From the NCBI RefSeq assembly GCF_910592395.1, contig NC_088321.1, positions 2,296,001 to 2,360,000 of the forward strand: a stretch of DNA of 64,000 nucleotides, in the 5' to 3' direction. The notes under the pieces are model-generated. The model saw only the letters and a program-made list of their open reading frames with translations. It was not told the DNA's origin and made no database searches. The position numbers and the translations under genes are program-made. Positions 35,290 through 48,800 of this stretch are shown piece after piece. Numbering within the stretch: position 1 is the stretch's first letter; each line of letters opens with the position of its first letter. The DNA comes from Lineus longissimus. Its lineage: Eukaryota > Nemertea > Pilidiophora > Heteronemertea > Lineidae.

Positions 35290-36227
35290 TTGATGACAAC
35301 GGCGTTCCAGGACTTGGCTTTTGCTTTGTTTGTTTAGGACGGCACAAGTGTCAGGTCATCACAGTTGCATGCTCACGTCAGCAGTGTCCTAGAGATTCTG
35401 AAGGAACAATCATATTCAATTAGCCTACAATTATGTACAATCATGTTAATCACATCGTCATCAACTATAATTTTAAAAGGTTACGCCACTCGTAATTTCT
35501 CGTGGTCCAGTTAAATAGAAATTCACTAATCACACAATGCTGTAGTGCAGTTATTGCCAGAGCCCTCTATTAAAAACTGTGTACATTACGTGTACATTGT
35601 TTGTTCAAAAGTTTTGGTAAAAAAAGTACACCTTGGACCAATCAATCTGCACAAAATTTTATATGTGTCAAGAAGAACCCTTTGCTATAGTATAATAAAG
35701 TTTCAAAACAATCCAATACCGATTGCCTGCGAAAAAATGATTTCCGTACACCATATCCATCAAAACGTCACTGACGCATTGATATGGCCCTGTCAAAATA
35801 CAAGTTTTAAACTGACCAGTGAGACCACATTTTCTTAAATATATTATCAAAAAGCATATTTCTGTGATGGCCTGACGCTGTAGATTAAGAATCAACCACA
35901 GATTGAGAATTAATTCCACTTTGGTCCATCCCAGCCTGACATTTTAATAAGCTCTATGTAACTGTGCACACTTCCGTTTGTGGATGAATACACGTCTCTG
36001 CCCTAGTATTATGAGTACAAATTTGAACTTGGTATTCATAATATCTGTATATTAGTCTTCACAATGGCAATGTCGAAATTTATATTTAGTACGTATTTCC
36101 GGAATTAGACATTTTAAAATTTTAACCTGTAAGCAGCGTAGTTTTTTATTTGTCAACCCCGTCATATTGCGTAATTAATTAGATTACACATCCTCATCTC
36201 ACAGCCGCTTCCTCTTGCATGCTGTAG
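35290..36227. other. Intergenic sequence between divergent kinase and GTF2E2
   Basis: No coding exon seen. GGTTACGCCACTCGTAATTT at 35480 resembles the TTAA-type MITE at 24433, with a possible partner end TAGCCTAGCTAGGCCTTAA near 36690. Promoters of both genes should lie in the gap but no TATA box or clear motif stands out. Confidence 0.4.
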
Positions 36228-36468
36228 CCATGATTCAGCTCAAAAGCTCAAAAGCCATGATTCAGCTCAAAAGCTCAAAAGCCATGATTCAGCTCAAAAG
36301 CTCAAAAACCATGATTCAGCTCAAAAGCTCAAAAGCCATGATTCAGCTCAAAAGCTCAAAAACCATGATTCAGCTCAAAAGCTCAAAAACCATGATTCAG
36401 CTCAAAAGCTCAAAAACCATGATTCAGCTCAAAAGCTCAGAAGCCATGATTCAGCTCAAAAACTGGTG
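36228..36468. repeat. Minisatellite, 27-bp units
   Basis: Nine units of ATGATTCAGCTCAAAAGCTC plus AAAAGCC. The open frame MIQLKSSKA is a by-product of the 27-bp period. Confidence 0.95.
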
Positions 36469-36479
36469 CCAGTAGTGTT

Positions 36480-37755
36480 CTGAAACCAAACTACACTGCG
36501 CTGACATTCTAAGGGGATTCCCCATCGAATTTCTGAGTGTTGCTTGGGCTTAGGTGAATCACAAAAATAGGACGCCATACAACGTCTTACGCAATGCACG
36601 GTCTTTAGGCCAAGACGTCATATGGTGTCTTAATTACGCAGTTAACAGGTTAAATTTAATTACAAATTCAGAATTTTTAACAACCGGCGTAGCCTAGCTA
36701 GGCCTTAATTTCAGTCGATCAAAAAATAAAACAGGGATAGGCCCGGAGCAACTGCAGAATAGCCGGGACACTCTGTTCTAAATGATAGGAATGGTGTACA
36801 TAATGTACAGAGGAACAGAGTGTAGGCCTACATCGTCATAATGTACTGTCAGAGCTACTGTCCGGCTATCGCTATTCTGTAGTTAGGCCATAGGCCCCGA
36901 TAGGCCTACATTCACTTATTGACTAATTGAGACATCTAGGCTTCGACATTTTTTCAAACTTAATCAATAACTCTGTGTGATTGAGAGTTTGACATGATGA
37001 CTGGTGTGTGATTTAACTGTAAATGAATGCGAAATGACTTTTTTGTAACTTTTTTTGTTTTTCTTTGAATGCCATCTCAATTTTCCTTAGATACGCCCAA
37101 AACATTTAATTTCTGGCGAAATCTTTTGATGAAAAAACATATACTCTTTCTCTTCATATGGTTATTCTCCAAAATTTCGTTCTCTAGAAGGTAAAATATT
37201 ACAAAAGAAACCGAAAAATTTGTACCTGTCAAAGTTTGGCTTCCATCTTGTTTTTTAGTTCATAAAAAAATTCTGGGAGGCGCTCGCAGTGAAAGCCGAC
37301 AGATGGTGCACAAGTGCATCCGGTTTTTTCGGAGTTTGGATTTGTTTATAAAATTTCCTCCGCACTTCCGCTAGTTTTGTCGTTATTATTGGTCAGATTC
37401 TACTGAAAATTGTTTAATTGTATTCATAAAGGTATAAAGGTATACACTACTAATGACTTATGCCGAATATACAGTGAGTACTTAGTTAACTGGTGCTGGT
37501 CTAAAATTTTCTAAGTCCATAATAGGTCATTATAATATGCATTTTAGGCCCAGATGGGTTGTGCAGGGCCTACATTCCTTTTGAGAAGCATGAATGGGCT
37601 AATAATGACAACTTGAGCCTACTGCACATGTCGGCATTGATACCTATTGACTATGATCACTTTCATCAAGTACTCAGAAAGTTTTAATAGCTTGAAATCC
37701 GACATGCAGAAAGTCCATCCAAGACACACCATCACTGGCCAGTGCTTTTCGGTCT
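36480..37755. other. Intergenic sequence, no feature recognised
   Basis: AT-rich, no array or exon. Some CpG and palindromic text (ATGGTGTACATAATGTACAG) near 36790. Confidence 0.3.
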
Positions 37756-38486
37756 ACCTAATGCGCGTCCGGAACAATTTGTGCGTCCGGAGCGCGTCCG
37801 GAAGAGAAAGTGCGCGTCCGGAACAATTTCCTATGTAAATATGAACCTAATGTTGCATTAGATGGCTTAAATAGCATTTTAATTCCATGTAGAGAAAATA
37901 AAATTGGAAAAAATCTCCTTGGTGACTTTGTATTTTACAATTTTCAGCGGGGTGATTTGGGTGTTACACAGCCATCAAATCCCAGTTTACTGACGTTTCT
38001 CCTCAACAAATTGTTGTTGCAGTTGCAGAATTTCGATAGTAGCCGTGTTGTAATGGATTAGACTGGTATCTGGTGTCTCAGCACATGGAATGAATTTTGT
38101 TGACCCCCTTCCCCCGCCCCCCTCGATCCCCTCCCCTCCCCCCTAAAAGCGCAAATTGGCTTCACAATAATTGCTATTGCCCCTTATCCCACGGCACGCA
38201 AAGACAAACTCATACCGACTTAGACGACCACAACAGGAGAAGGCGCGTAAGGAAGTTAGGATATGAGTATGGCATTAGTAATTAACCACCTCGCTGAAAA
38301 TTGTAAAATACAAGTCACCAAAAAGATTTTTTTCAATTTTATTTTCTCTACATGGAATTAAAATGCTATTTAAGCCATCGAATGCAACAATAGGTTCATA
38401 TTTACATAGGAAATTGTTCCGGACGCGCACTTTCTCTTCCGGACGCGCTCCGGACGCGCAAACAGAGTTCTGGACGCACATTAGGT
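37756..38486. mobile_element. Foldback element with about 200-bp inverted ends
   Basis: ACCTAATGCGCGTCCGGAAC at the left and its inverse at the right (CGCACATTAGGT), with long matching arms including GAACAATTTCCTATGTAAAT and TTAAATAGCATTTTAATTCC. The loop of about 330 bp is unique and C-rich. Both flanks have GTGCTTTT nearby. No ORF. Confidence 0.75.
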
Positions 38487-38817
38487 GGACCCGTGCTTTT
38501 CATGGAAAATGAATGTCGTTACAAGCTTTTTACAGGGTAAACCCTAAAAAAAGTGGCATTTGAATCAGGGAGGGGATGTGAGATTTTTGCCCAAAAGTTT
38601 AACTTGGGGGGTAAAGTAACTAACACTTACATAACCGATGCCATTAACAACATTTACTTATTCACTACTTTGCACTACAACTGTTTTACAATTCCAAGTT
38701 GTCGTCAAAATTTAAGTTATCATCATCATTATCGGAGTCTGACAATTCGTTTTCACCAAGCAACAAATCATCTGCAACATCATCACGATAATGACCATCT
38801 GGTTGATGATCAATATT

Positions 38818-39190
38818 AATTGTCAACAAAATCCAACTATTTTCACCCGAGAGATGTCAAACAATTTTGGCCTAAAACTTGATGATATAAGGCCTAATTG
38901 TCAACAAAATCCAACTATTTTCACGTGAGAGAGGTTCAACTATTTTGGCCTAAAACTTGATGATATTAACTGTCAACAAAATCCAACTATTTTCACCTGA
39001 GAGAGGTCAAACTATTTTGGCCTAAAACTTGATGATCAATATTAATTGTCAACAAAATCCAACTATTTTCACCTGAGAGAGGTCAAACTTTTTTGGCCTA
39101 AATGATCAATATTAATTGTCAACAAAATCCACCTATTTTCACCTGAGACTGAGAGGTCAAACTATTTTGGCCTTAAACTTGATGATATTA
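38818..39190. repeat. Minisatellite, about 75-bp units
   Basis: Five units with TTGTCAACAAAATCCAACTA, GAGAGAGGTCAAACTATTTT and GGCCTAAAACTTGATGAT, about 0.7 kb upstream of GTF2E2 exon 1. Confidence 0.9.
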
Positions 39191-39892
39191 AGCTTTGCAT
39201 TCTTAATCTTATATTGTTTCAGCACTTTTTAATTTGCATCAAATTACAATATTCGGCCATTATATTGACGTTTTCGACCCTGTTTACATTGTCTTAGGAA
39301 AAGTATAGGCTTGACTAGTTTGGGGTGAGTCTCCACTCGCTTTTCAGAGAAAAGTGAGTCCCAAAGGTGAATTGTTATGACAGGAGGTGAATCCGCTCCT
39401 GGTGATTTCCATGAGACAGGTGAATCTATGACTGGTTCCCAACCTCAGGGATTTGCTGGACTGGCGAGTTAACGTCGAGTGCCTGAGGAGGGGGGTCCGG
39501 GCATAAACTTGATAGCTGCATTAAAACAATGAAATGTCAAATGAAGCCGGCGGCTATTTCTTGCACCGGTACGTCAGTACTAGATAAACTGTAAAACACA
39601 TGGTAAACTTACACTGCCTGTGATTCACAGACAGTGTAAGTTTGAAAAATAAATTTCTGCCATTTTGAAAAGCACTTTTCACAGAAATTTATTTGCGCAA
39701 ACCGTTTATTGAGTCTTTGGCATGGGAACTGGTATTGAAACATCTCAGTTGTAATCTGTTGTTTTTGATATGTCATCCGATCTGAAGCGTATTCAGATCT
39801 CGATAATAATTTTGGGCAAGTTGGGGTTCCTGGCCACAACTGTCAACCCAATGTTCGTCTTATCTTTTGATTTCACCACATTCTTTTTCTAG
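39191..39892. other. Upstream region of GTF2E2
   Basis: Unique-looking. A short hairpin ACTTACACTGCCTGTGATTC near 39607. The stretch before 39892 is a good acceptor (TTCTTTTTCTAG), so a 5'UTR exon probably lies within the previous kilobases; it cannot be placed. Confidence 0.4.
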
Positions 39893-42800
39893 ATGGATCC
39901 AGCATTGCTGAAGGAGAGAGAAGCTTTCAAAAAGAGGGCGCTAGCACAACCATCAGTCGAAAAGAGAAAGGCCCAGAAAAGAACTGAAAATGATCGCAGC
40001 ACGAAGAAGGCACGGCCAGCGCCAAAACCTAAAGGTAAGCACCCTACCCTTGACAGCCTCATACTTACTTAGGGCTCTTCGTCCCTATTGGCACATAAGG
40101 CCACAACACAACCTCCAGCCTTTTCAGTCTCTTGCTGCCCGTTGTGCCTCGTCCCATGTCAGCCCCATCAGTTTCAGCTCCTTTGACATAGTCCTCCTGG
40201 TAAGCACCTACCCTTGACAGCCTCATACTTACTTGAGGCTCTTCGTCCCTCGTGGCACATAAGGCCACAAGACAACCTCCAGCCTTTTCAGTCTCTTGCT
40301 GCCCGTTGTGCCTCGTCCCAGGTCAGCCCCATCAGTTTCAGCTCCACTGACATAGTCCTACTCCATTTGACTTTGGGCCAGCCTCGTTTGTTCTTTCCCT
40401 GGGGGGCTCAAATGCAGGGCAGTCTTTGGTATGCTGCTTGGATTCATCCAGAGGACATGTCTAAGCCATCAAAGTCTGCAGCATCCGATTACGTCGGCAA
40501 CGTTAGAACTCTAGATCTGCGTCAGCTGACGGATCGGAGAGCTTCATTAGAGATTATCCTTGGCCAGAACACTTGGCAGATCCATCGCAGACACCTGTTT
40601 GAAAGCCTCATAGCCTAGTGGTTGATAAAAGTACTGCGGGTTACCACGAAATTCGGCCCAGATTCGGAACCCAGGATTTGTGTTCTCGATGAACCGTTGT
40701 AGATTTAAGGAACTAATATTCCTGACTCTTCACAGTCATTCGAATAAGACTTGACAAAACACCCGAGTGAGAATATTTCGTTATCATAATGGATAATGTA
40801 GCCTTTATCATTTGATATTTCATTTGATATGTTTTAGAATAGAAATTGATACCTCACTGTCGGTATTGATTGTCTCACAAAAACCGCTCGGATGGAGCTT
40901 AAATATTGGCTATGGTTTTGGTCTACATTTTAGCTCCACCCTCGCGGTTTCGGTGAGACAACCAATACCTCCAGTTCAGTATCAATTCCTTGAAGCCAAA
41001 GCTCCTAGTATCTGGTATTTACGCCAGGGCAAGTAAAAGTCCCCACCAAGTGAGAAACATGAGTAGCTGGCGTGGACTTCCCTCCTTTGGCCAAAAGACC
41101 GAGGGCATAATGGTCAGTATGATGGCCGCGTCCAAGTGTTAACCAGTTCAACCAGAACATCAAGATTCAAACAGACTCGAAGGCTGTGAAAGAATTTTGA
41201 AGGCCAAGTTTGCATGAAAGTTTAAGCCTAATGATTTTCATAGCTTTGCTCGTTGGCCGAAAACAGAAAAGTTTTTGAGTGGCTGTTTTAGTTTTGGTCT
41301 AATTGCAGCTAAAAATGTTTATGAGTTGAGCCTTTCAGTGAGTTTACTGTTTTATTCATTTCAGCCGATTTTAACTACAAGGCAATGCAAGGAAGTTCAC
41401 AGTTTAAGTTTGGAATATTGGCAAAAATAGTTAAATATATGAAGGTAAGATAAGAATACTAATCACTTGGTTTCGTTGACTGTTTTTTCCACCAGGACAA
41501 AAGTACCGAAAAGTGTTTTGCCGCTTAAGTAAAATAATCAAGTATGTGCAAATTTGAATAAAGGAGCCTTATAGCTGAGTGGTGAACTCCGACTACCACT
41601 CAAAAGGCCCCGGTCGATCCCGGCGAGAACCCAGGAGTGTATTTCTGGATGAACCGGTGTGGCTTTCAAGGAACGAAAATTACCGGCTCTCCACAGTCCT
41701 TTGAATGAGATGTAAAACCGAGGTTCCTTGAATCTGGTGTCTATGCCAGGGCAGGTTACAGACTCCACCAAGTGAGAAACATGAGTAGCTTGCGTGGACT
41801 CTACAGGGCTGCCTAACCTTACACATTTGGGGGAAATCTCACACACAGGCCTGTTTACACTTAGTTAGGGCCATTTTACACTTTGACTCCAGAAAATGTC
41901 TTTAAAATTGTGCCGAAATCATCAGAAGACCCAACAATGACATTTCCCTTGCTGATTTACACTTTTTCACCGAGGGTTTTAGTTTTACACATTGCTGGAC
42001 GAAGGCAGTTGTGACACTCCCTCCGGCCGAAGTCTGGAGTCACTAGGCCTTGCCGAAGTCGTAGTCACTAGACCAATAAACCCAACTGGCACCTAACCAT
42101 ACTGGCACGCATAAACGCTTATCCTGCCTTGGAGGAGGAATACTCCGTGGAGAAAATCACCTCCAAGTGCAGAGCAAACGCCCTGGAAGGGGAAGGATAG
42201 AAGAAGGGATATTGGATTCCATCAAATTGGATATTGTGATGCGATTTTGGGCTGCACTCACCCTGTTTCTGCCCCTCTCATGTTCGAATTTGCTCACAAT
42301 GAAAAAGAAATCCCCATCTGATAGGCTCATATAGGCCAATAGAACTTCAGGTGACTTCTTCAATCATAAAATTAACTCGATTTTTGAAGAATATCTCATT
42401 TTCCTCTCCATCGGAAAATAGAAGTTGTCCTTTAAAGAAATCAATCAGCAGCAGCTAGGTAGGTTAGCAAAAGCTACACAAAGTCCTTAATAGGTGTCCC
42501 TCCAATCTCATCGTACATCAAAACTATTCACGCTTGTGCGAGGAATGTTATAGTGCTGTGTCAAACATTACCAGAATTATCGGAATTCAGGAATACCAGA
42601 CGACTTGGAACCTGACTTGGCACTCAATGCCGGGAATTCAGGATTTTGAATCAGCAGAGTTTGCCCTGATGACGCCAGCGTCGACACTGATGAAACATAG
42701 GCCTACCCGATATGAGTTGTTTTTCTCAGTGATTCATTCCTAACTTATTGAAACGTTCCTAGAGATTGCATTGTCAAACTCGTGTATCGTCCGCTTTTAA

Positions 42801-45800
42801 TATTTCAGCAACGGCATCAACAGGGAGACACTTATCCATTATCAATTGATGACATTCTTGACGAAACAAATCAACTTGATGTCGGAGCACGGCATAAACA
42901 ATGGCTATCGACCGAGGTAGGTTGTTTCCTCCCACTGTTCACCCTCCTCCAAACTCACTTTATCCCTGGTACCATCAGGGCAAGACCAATATACTGATAT
43001 TTGATGAAATATGGCTATTGACCGAGGTAGGTTGTTTCCTCCCACTGTTCACCCTCCTCCAAACTCACTTTATCCCCGGTACCATCAGGGCAAGACCAAT
43101 ATACTGATATTTGATGAAATATGGCTATGGACCGAGGTAGGTCGTTTCCTCCCACTGTTCACCCTCCTCCAAACTCACTTTATCCCCGGTACCATCAGGG
43201 CAAGACCAATATACTGATATTTGATGAAATATGGCTATCGACCGAGGTAGGTTGTTTCCTCCCACTGTTCACCCTCCTCCAAACTCACTTTATCCCTGGT
43301 ACCATCAGGGCAAGACCAATATACTGATATTTGATAAAATATGGCTATCGACCGAGGTAGGTTGTTTCCTCCCACTGTTCACCCTCCTCCAAACTCACTT
43401 TATCGGAGCACATCAGGGGGGCGGACGCGCTGCTTGCTTTTAAACGACTCCTAAAATCCTGGCTGTTCGAGGAAGCATTTCTTGGTGGGGAGGTAGCGCC
43501 TTGAGCAGGTTTACCTGGAGTTTGGCGCTCTATAAGACATTGTTGATTGTTGATTGATTTATCCCTGGTACCATCAGGACAAGACCAATATACTGATATT
43601 TGATGAAATATGGCTATCGACCGAGGTAAGTTTCCTCCCACTGTTCACCCTCCTCCAAACTCACTTTATCCCTGGTACCATCAGGGCAAGACCAATATAC
43701 TGATATTTGATGAAATATGGCTATCGACCGAGGTAAGTTTCCTCCCACTGTTCACCCTCCTCCAAACTCACTTTATCCCTGGTACCATCAGGACAAGACC
43801 AATATACTGATATTTGATGAAATATGGCTATCGACCGAGGTAAGTTTCCTCCCACTGTTCACCCTCCTCCAAACTCACTTTATCCCTGGTACCATCAGGA
43901 CAAGACCAATATACTGATATTTGATGAAATATGGCTATGGACCGAGGTAGGTTGTTTCCTCCCACTGTTCACCCTCCTCCAAACTCACTTTATCCCTGGT
44001 ACCATCAGGGCAAGACCATTATACTGATATTTGATGAAATATGGCTATTGACCGAGGTAGGTTGTTTCCTCCCACTGTTCAACCTCCTCCAAACTCACTT
44101 TATCCCTGGTACCATCAGGGCAAGACCATTATACTGATATTTGATGAAATATGGCTATGGACCGAGGTAGGTTGTTTCCTCCCACTGTTCACCCTCCTCC
44201 AAACTCACTTTATCCCTGGTACCATCAGGGTAAGACCATTATACTGATATTTGATGAAATATGGCTATCGACCGAGGTAGGTTTCCTCCCACTCTTCACC
44301 CTCCTCCAAACTCACTTTATCCCTGGTACCATCAGGGTAAGACCAATATACTGATATTTGATGAAATATGGCTATCAACCGAGGTAGGTTATTTCCTCCC
44401 ACTGTTCACCCTCCTCAAAACTCACTTTATCCCTGGTACCATCAGGGCAAGACCATTATACTGATATTTGATGAAATATGGCTATCGACCGAGGTAGGTT
44501 TCCTCCCACTCTTCACCCTCCTCCAAACTCACTTTATCCCTGGTACCATCAGGGTAAGACCAATATACTGATATTTGATGAAATATGGCTATCAACCGAG
44601 GTAGGTTATTTCCTCCCACTGTTCACCCTCCTCAAAACTCACTTTATCTCCGGTACCATCAGGACAAGACCAATATACTGATATTTGATGAAATATGGCT
44701 ATTGACCGAGGTAGGTTGTTTCCTCCCACTGTTCACCCTCCTCCAAACTCACTTTATCCCTGGTACCATCAGGGCAAGACCAATATACTGATATTTGATG
44801 AAATTCTTGTTGAGACCAACCAATGTAAGGTCACCCTCACCCTGCACACCACCCCTCCCTTGGGTCATCTTCTGCATCTCATGAGGATACGGGCCATCCA
44901 TTGAGTATGTACGTACTGAGCGGGAAGACGGTTTAGGAATTTTGGGGAAAATGCGTACAGCTGTAAATTTTGTCCAAATTGTGTGTACAAGGGGAGGGGT
45001 CTCAAAATCCCAAGTTTGATGCGTACATACAGTGGAACCTCCCTTAGCGGACACCTCTCTATTAAGGACACTAGTTTTGGTCCCAATTTGGTAGTTTCTA
45101 TTCAATTTGACCTCTCTGATCAGGACACCTCTCTATTAAGGCCAGCACTTGCCAGTCCCGAAGGTGTCCTTAATAGAGAGGTTCTACTGTACTTAATGGA
45201 TGGCCCCATACTGGTATCAAGAGCCTTTCGAATCCAGCACCCAAAATATGATTCTGGGCCAGATGACCATCCATGAGCATGAATGTAGTATAGGACTGAA
45301 AAGCCTGTAAGACCTGGGTACAAGGTATTTTTAAAGTGGTCTGCATCCGCAAACTGTGCGTGATATAACGCTGAAAATGCGGGATATTGATGATAGATAC
45401 ATGATCTGATAGATGTTAAAGCGAAATGTTTATATCAATACTGGTTTGGCAGTAATTCTTCAAAACACCACGAAAACGATATTTCCTCTCAATCAACTAG
45501 ACTTTGATGTTTTCACCCCAAATCTTGGTTCAGTACTCAGACTGACATTGTCTTCCATGTCATCAAGAAAATTTTCAAAAAATGTTGATATTTTGAGAAC
45601 ATGTCCAAGTTGTCATTTTGCAATATTTGGAAGAATAAATGGTTAATTAGCGTTGATATCGATATCTCACTTAGCATCAATCAGATTATGTATCTATCAT
45701 CATTACGTTCCAAAATTTTCAGCAACATAATGGAAGAGTTTTGGCTCCACTTACCACTGTGCATGCGCATGGTGAATCTCTTTTCACCAGGAAAAAACTG

Positions 45801-48800
45801 AAGCTATTACAGTGGAACCTCCCTTAGCGGACACCTCTCTATTAAAGATAACCTCTCTATTAAGGATAACCTCTCTATTAAGGACAACCTCTCTATTAGT
45901 ATTAAGGACACTAGTTTTGGTCCCAAATTGGTTGTTTCCATTCAAATTGACCTCTCTAATCAGGACACCTCTCTATTAAGGACATCACTTGTCAGTCCCG
46001 TTGGTGTCCTTAATAGAGAGGTTCTACTGTACATCGGTGTCGTGAAAAGGTCAGATAGGGACCTGGAATGTAAAGTGCCACCTCGTTTGCTGATCAAAAT
46101 ATGAACCTCTCGAATGTCTCGTAACCCTTGTAGGCCCTCGTCAACAATCAGGACACCTCTCTATTTAGGACATCACTTGTCAGTCCCGTTGGTGTCCTTA
46201 ATAGAGAGGTTCTACTGTACTTCGTAGTCTTGAAAAAGTCAGACAGGGACCTGGAATAGAAAGTGCCACCTTGTTTGCTTATCAAAATCTGAACCTCTCT
46301 AATGTCTCGTAACCCTTGTAGGCCCTCGTCAACAATCAGGATACCTCTCTATTAAGGACATCACTTGTCAGTTCCGTTAGTGTCCTTAATAGAGAGGTTC
46401 TACTGTACTTCGAAGTCTTGATAAAGTCAGACAGGGACCTGGAATATAAAGTGCCACCTTGTTTGCTGATCAAAATCTGAACCTCTCTAATGTCTCATAA
46501 CCCTTGTAGGCCCTCGTCAACAATCCCAAGATCAACGTCGTGGATGACAATAAGTTTGTCTTCCGCCCGAAGTATAACATCCGAGACCGGAGGGGGTTAA
46601 TGCGATTGCTGGAGCGAAATGACCTGAAAGGATTGGGCGGTGTTTTGATGGACGACGTCGAAGAGGCTGTGCCGAAATGTGGGCGAGTTATTCAGGTAGG
46701 CGCCGAGCTGACACGAGTGTCCTCTTTAACGCTATAACACCTAGAGCCAGCGCAAGGGCTTATTCCCCTTGGCCCCGACTTTATTTTACCTGGAAATCAT
46801 GTTTTTTTCTCCAGTGAGATCGACGGCGGTTGTCACCGGGCGCCTCCAGGTGTTATAGGGTTAAGAAACTCTCTAACAAGTTTATGCTGCAATAGACACC
46901 AACCTAGCATCTTCCATTGATGTCCATTGCAATATTACAAATTCAGTTTTTTTTTGCAAACTTCTCTACAGGCTCATGCTGCACCCGAATGCCACCAACC
47001 TTAATTCGAATGCTCTATTAAATCACGGAGTTCAAGCATACCGTGCTATACACCCAAGTGAAGATTCCATTGATCATGTTCTCAGTTATTCAGAGTACTT
47101 CATAACACTCGGGTATGTTTTTGTATCGCTATACACCAACAAGTTAAAATGTATGTTTGTTCATCCTGAATATGAAGGAGGCAATAATTGGTGGAGCCCC
47201 TGAAATAAGGCCCAGGTTTGATCCCCTTCTCAAGGAACAGTGTGGTCAACACTGCTTCCTACCCTGCAATAAGGCCCGGGTTTGATCCCCTTCTCAAGGA
47301 ACTGTGTGGTCAACACTGCTTCCTACCCTGCAATAAGGCCCGGGTTTGATCCTCTTCTCAAGGAACTGTGTGGTCAACACTGCTTCCTACCCTGCAATAA
47401 GGCCCGGGTTTGATCCCCTTCTCAAGGAAAATTGTGGTCAACACGGCTTCCTACCCTGCAATAAGGCCCGGGTTTGATCCCCTTCTCAAGGAACTGTGTG
47501 GTCAACACTGCTTCCTACCCTGCAATAAGGCCCGGGTTTGATCCCCTTCTCAAGGAACTGTGTGGTCAACACTGCTTCCTACCCTGCAATAAGGCCCGGG
47601 TTTGATCCCCTTCTCAAGGAACAGTGTGGTCAACACGGCTTCCTACCCTGCAATAAGGCCCGGGTTTGATCCCCTTCTCAAGGAACTGTGTGGTCAACAC
47701 TGTTTCCTACCCTGCAATAAGGCCCGGGTTTGATCCCCTTCTCAAGGAACTGTGTGGTCAACACGGCTTCCTACCCTGCAATAAGACCCGGGTTTGATCC
47801 CCTTCTCAAGGAACTGTGTGGTCAACACGGCTTCCTACCCTGCAATAAGGCCCGGGTTTGATCCCCTTCTCAAGGAACTGTGTGGTCAACACGGCTTCCT
47901 ACCCTGCAATAAGGCCCGGGTTTGATCCCCTTATCAAGGAACTGTGTGGTCAACACTGCTTCCTACCCTGCAATAAGGCCCGGGTTTGATCCCCTTCTCA
48001 AGGAACAGTGTGGTCAACACTGCTTCCTACTCCGCAATAAGGCCCTGGTTTGATCCCCTTCTCAAGGAACTGTGTGGTCAACACTGCTTCCTACCCTGCA
48101 ATAAGGCCCAGGTTTGATCCCCTTCTCAAGGAACTGTGTGGTCAACACTGCTTCCTACTCCGCAATAAGGCCCTGGTTTGATCCCCTTCTCAAGGAACTG
48201 TGTGGTCAACACTGCTTCCTACCCTGGAATAAGGCCCGGGTTTGATCCCCTTCTCAAGGAACTGTGTGGTCAACACTGCTTCCTACCCTGCAATAGATCC
48301 GGGTTTGATCCCCTTCTCAAGGAACTGTGTGGTCAACACTGCTTCCTACCCTGCAATAAGGCCCGGGTTTGATCCCCTTCTCAAGGAACTGTGTGGTCAA
48401 CACTGCTTACTACCCTGCAATAGATCCGGGTTTGATCCCCTTCTGAAGGAACTGTGTGGTCAACACTGCTTCCTACCCTGCTATAAGGCCCGGGTTTGAT
48501 CCCCATCTCAAGAAACTGTGTGGTCAACACTGCTTCCTACCCTGCAATAAGGCCCGGGTTTGATCCCCTTCTCAAGGAACTGTGTGGTCAACACTGCTTC
48601 CTACCCCGCAATAAGGCCCGGGTTTGATCCCCTTCTCAAGGAACTGTGTGGTCAACACTGCTTCCTACCCCGCAATAAGGCCTGGGTTTAATCCCCTTCT
48701 CAAGGAACTGTGTGGTCAACACTGCTTCCTACCCCGCAATAAGGCCCGGGTTTGATCCCCTTCTCAAGGAACTGTGTGGTCAACACTGCTTCCTACCCCG

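Noticed and set aside
40214-40618. 134-codon + ORF in GTF2E2 intron 1
   Set aside because: Covers the 165-bp duplication and retrotransposon-like text; no domain and not spliced in phase with GTF2E2.
42901-44904. Series of overlapping 66-70 codon + ORFs starting MAIDRG or similar
   Set aside because: Staggered frames of the 110-bp GTF2E2 exon 3 edge array; the start codon is the ATGG of the copied exon end.
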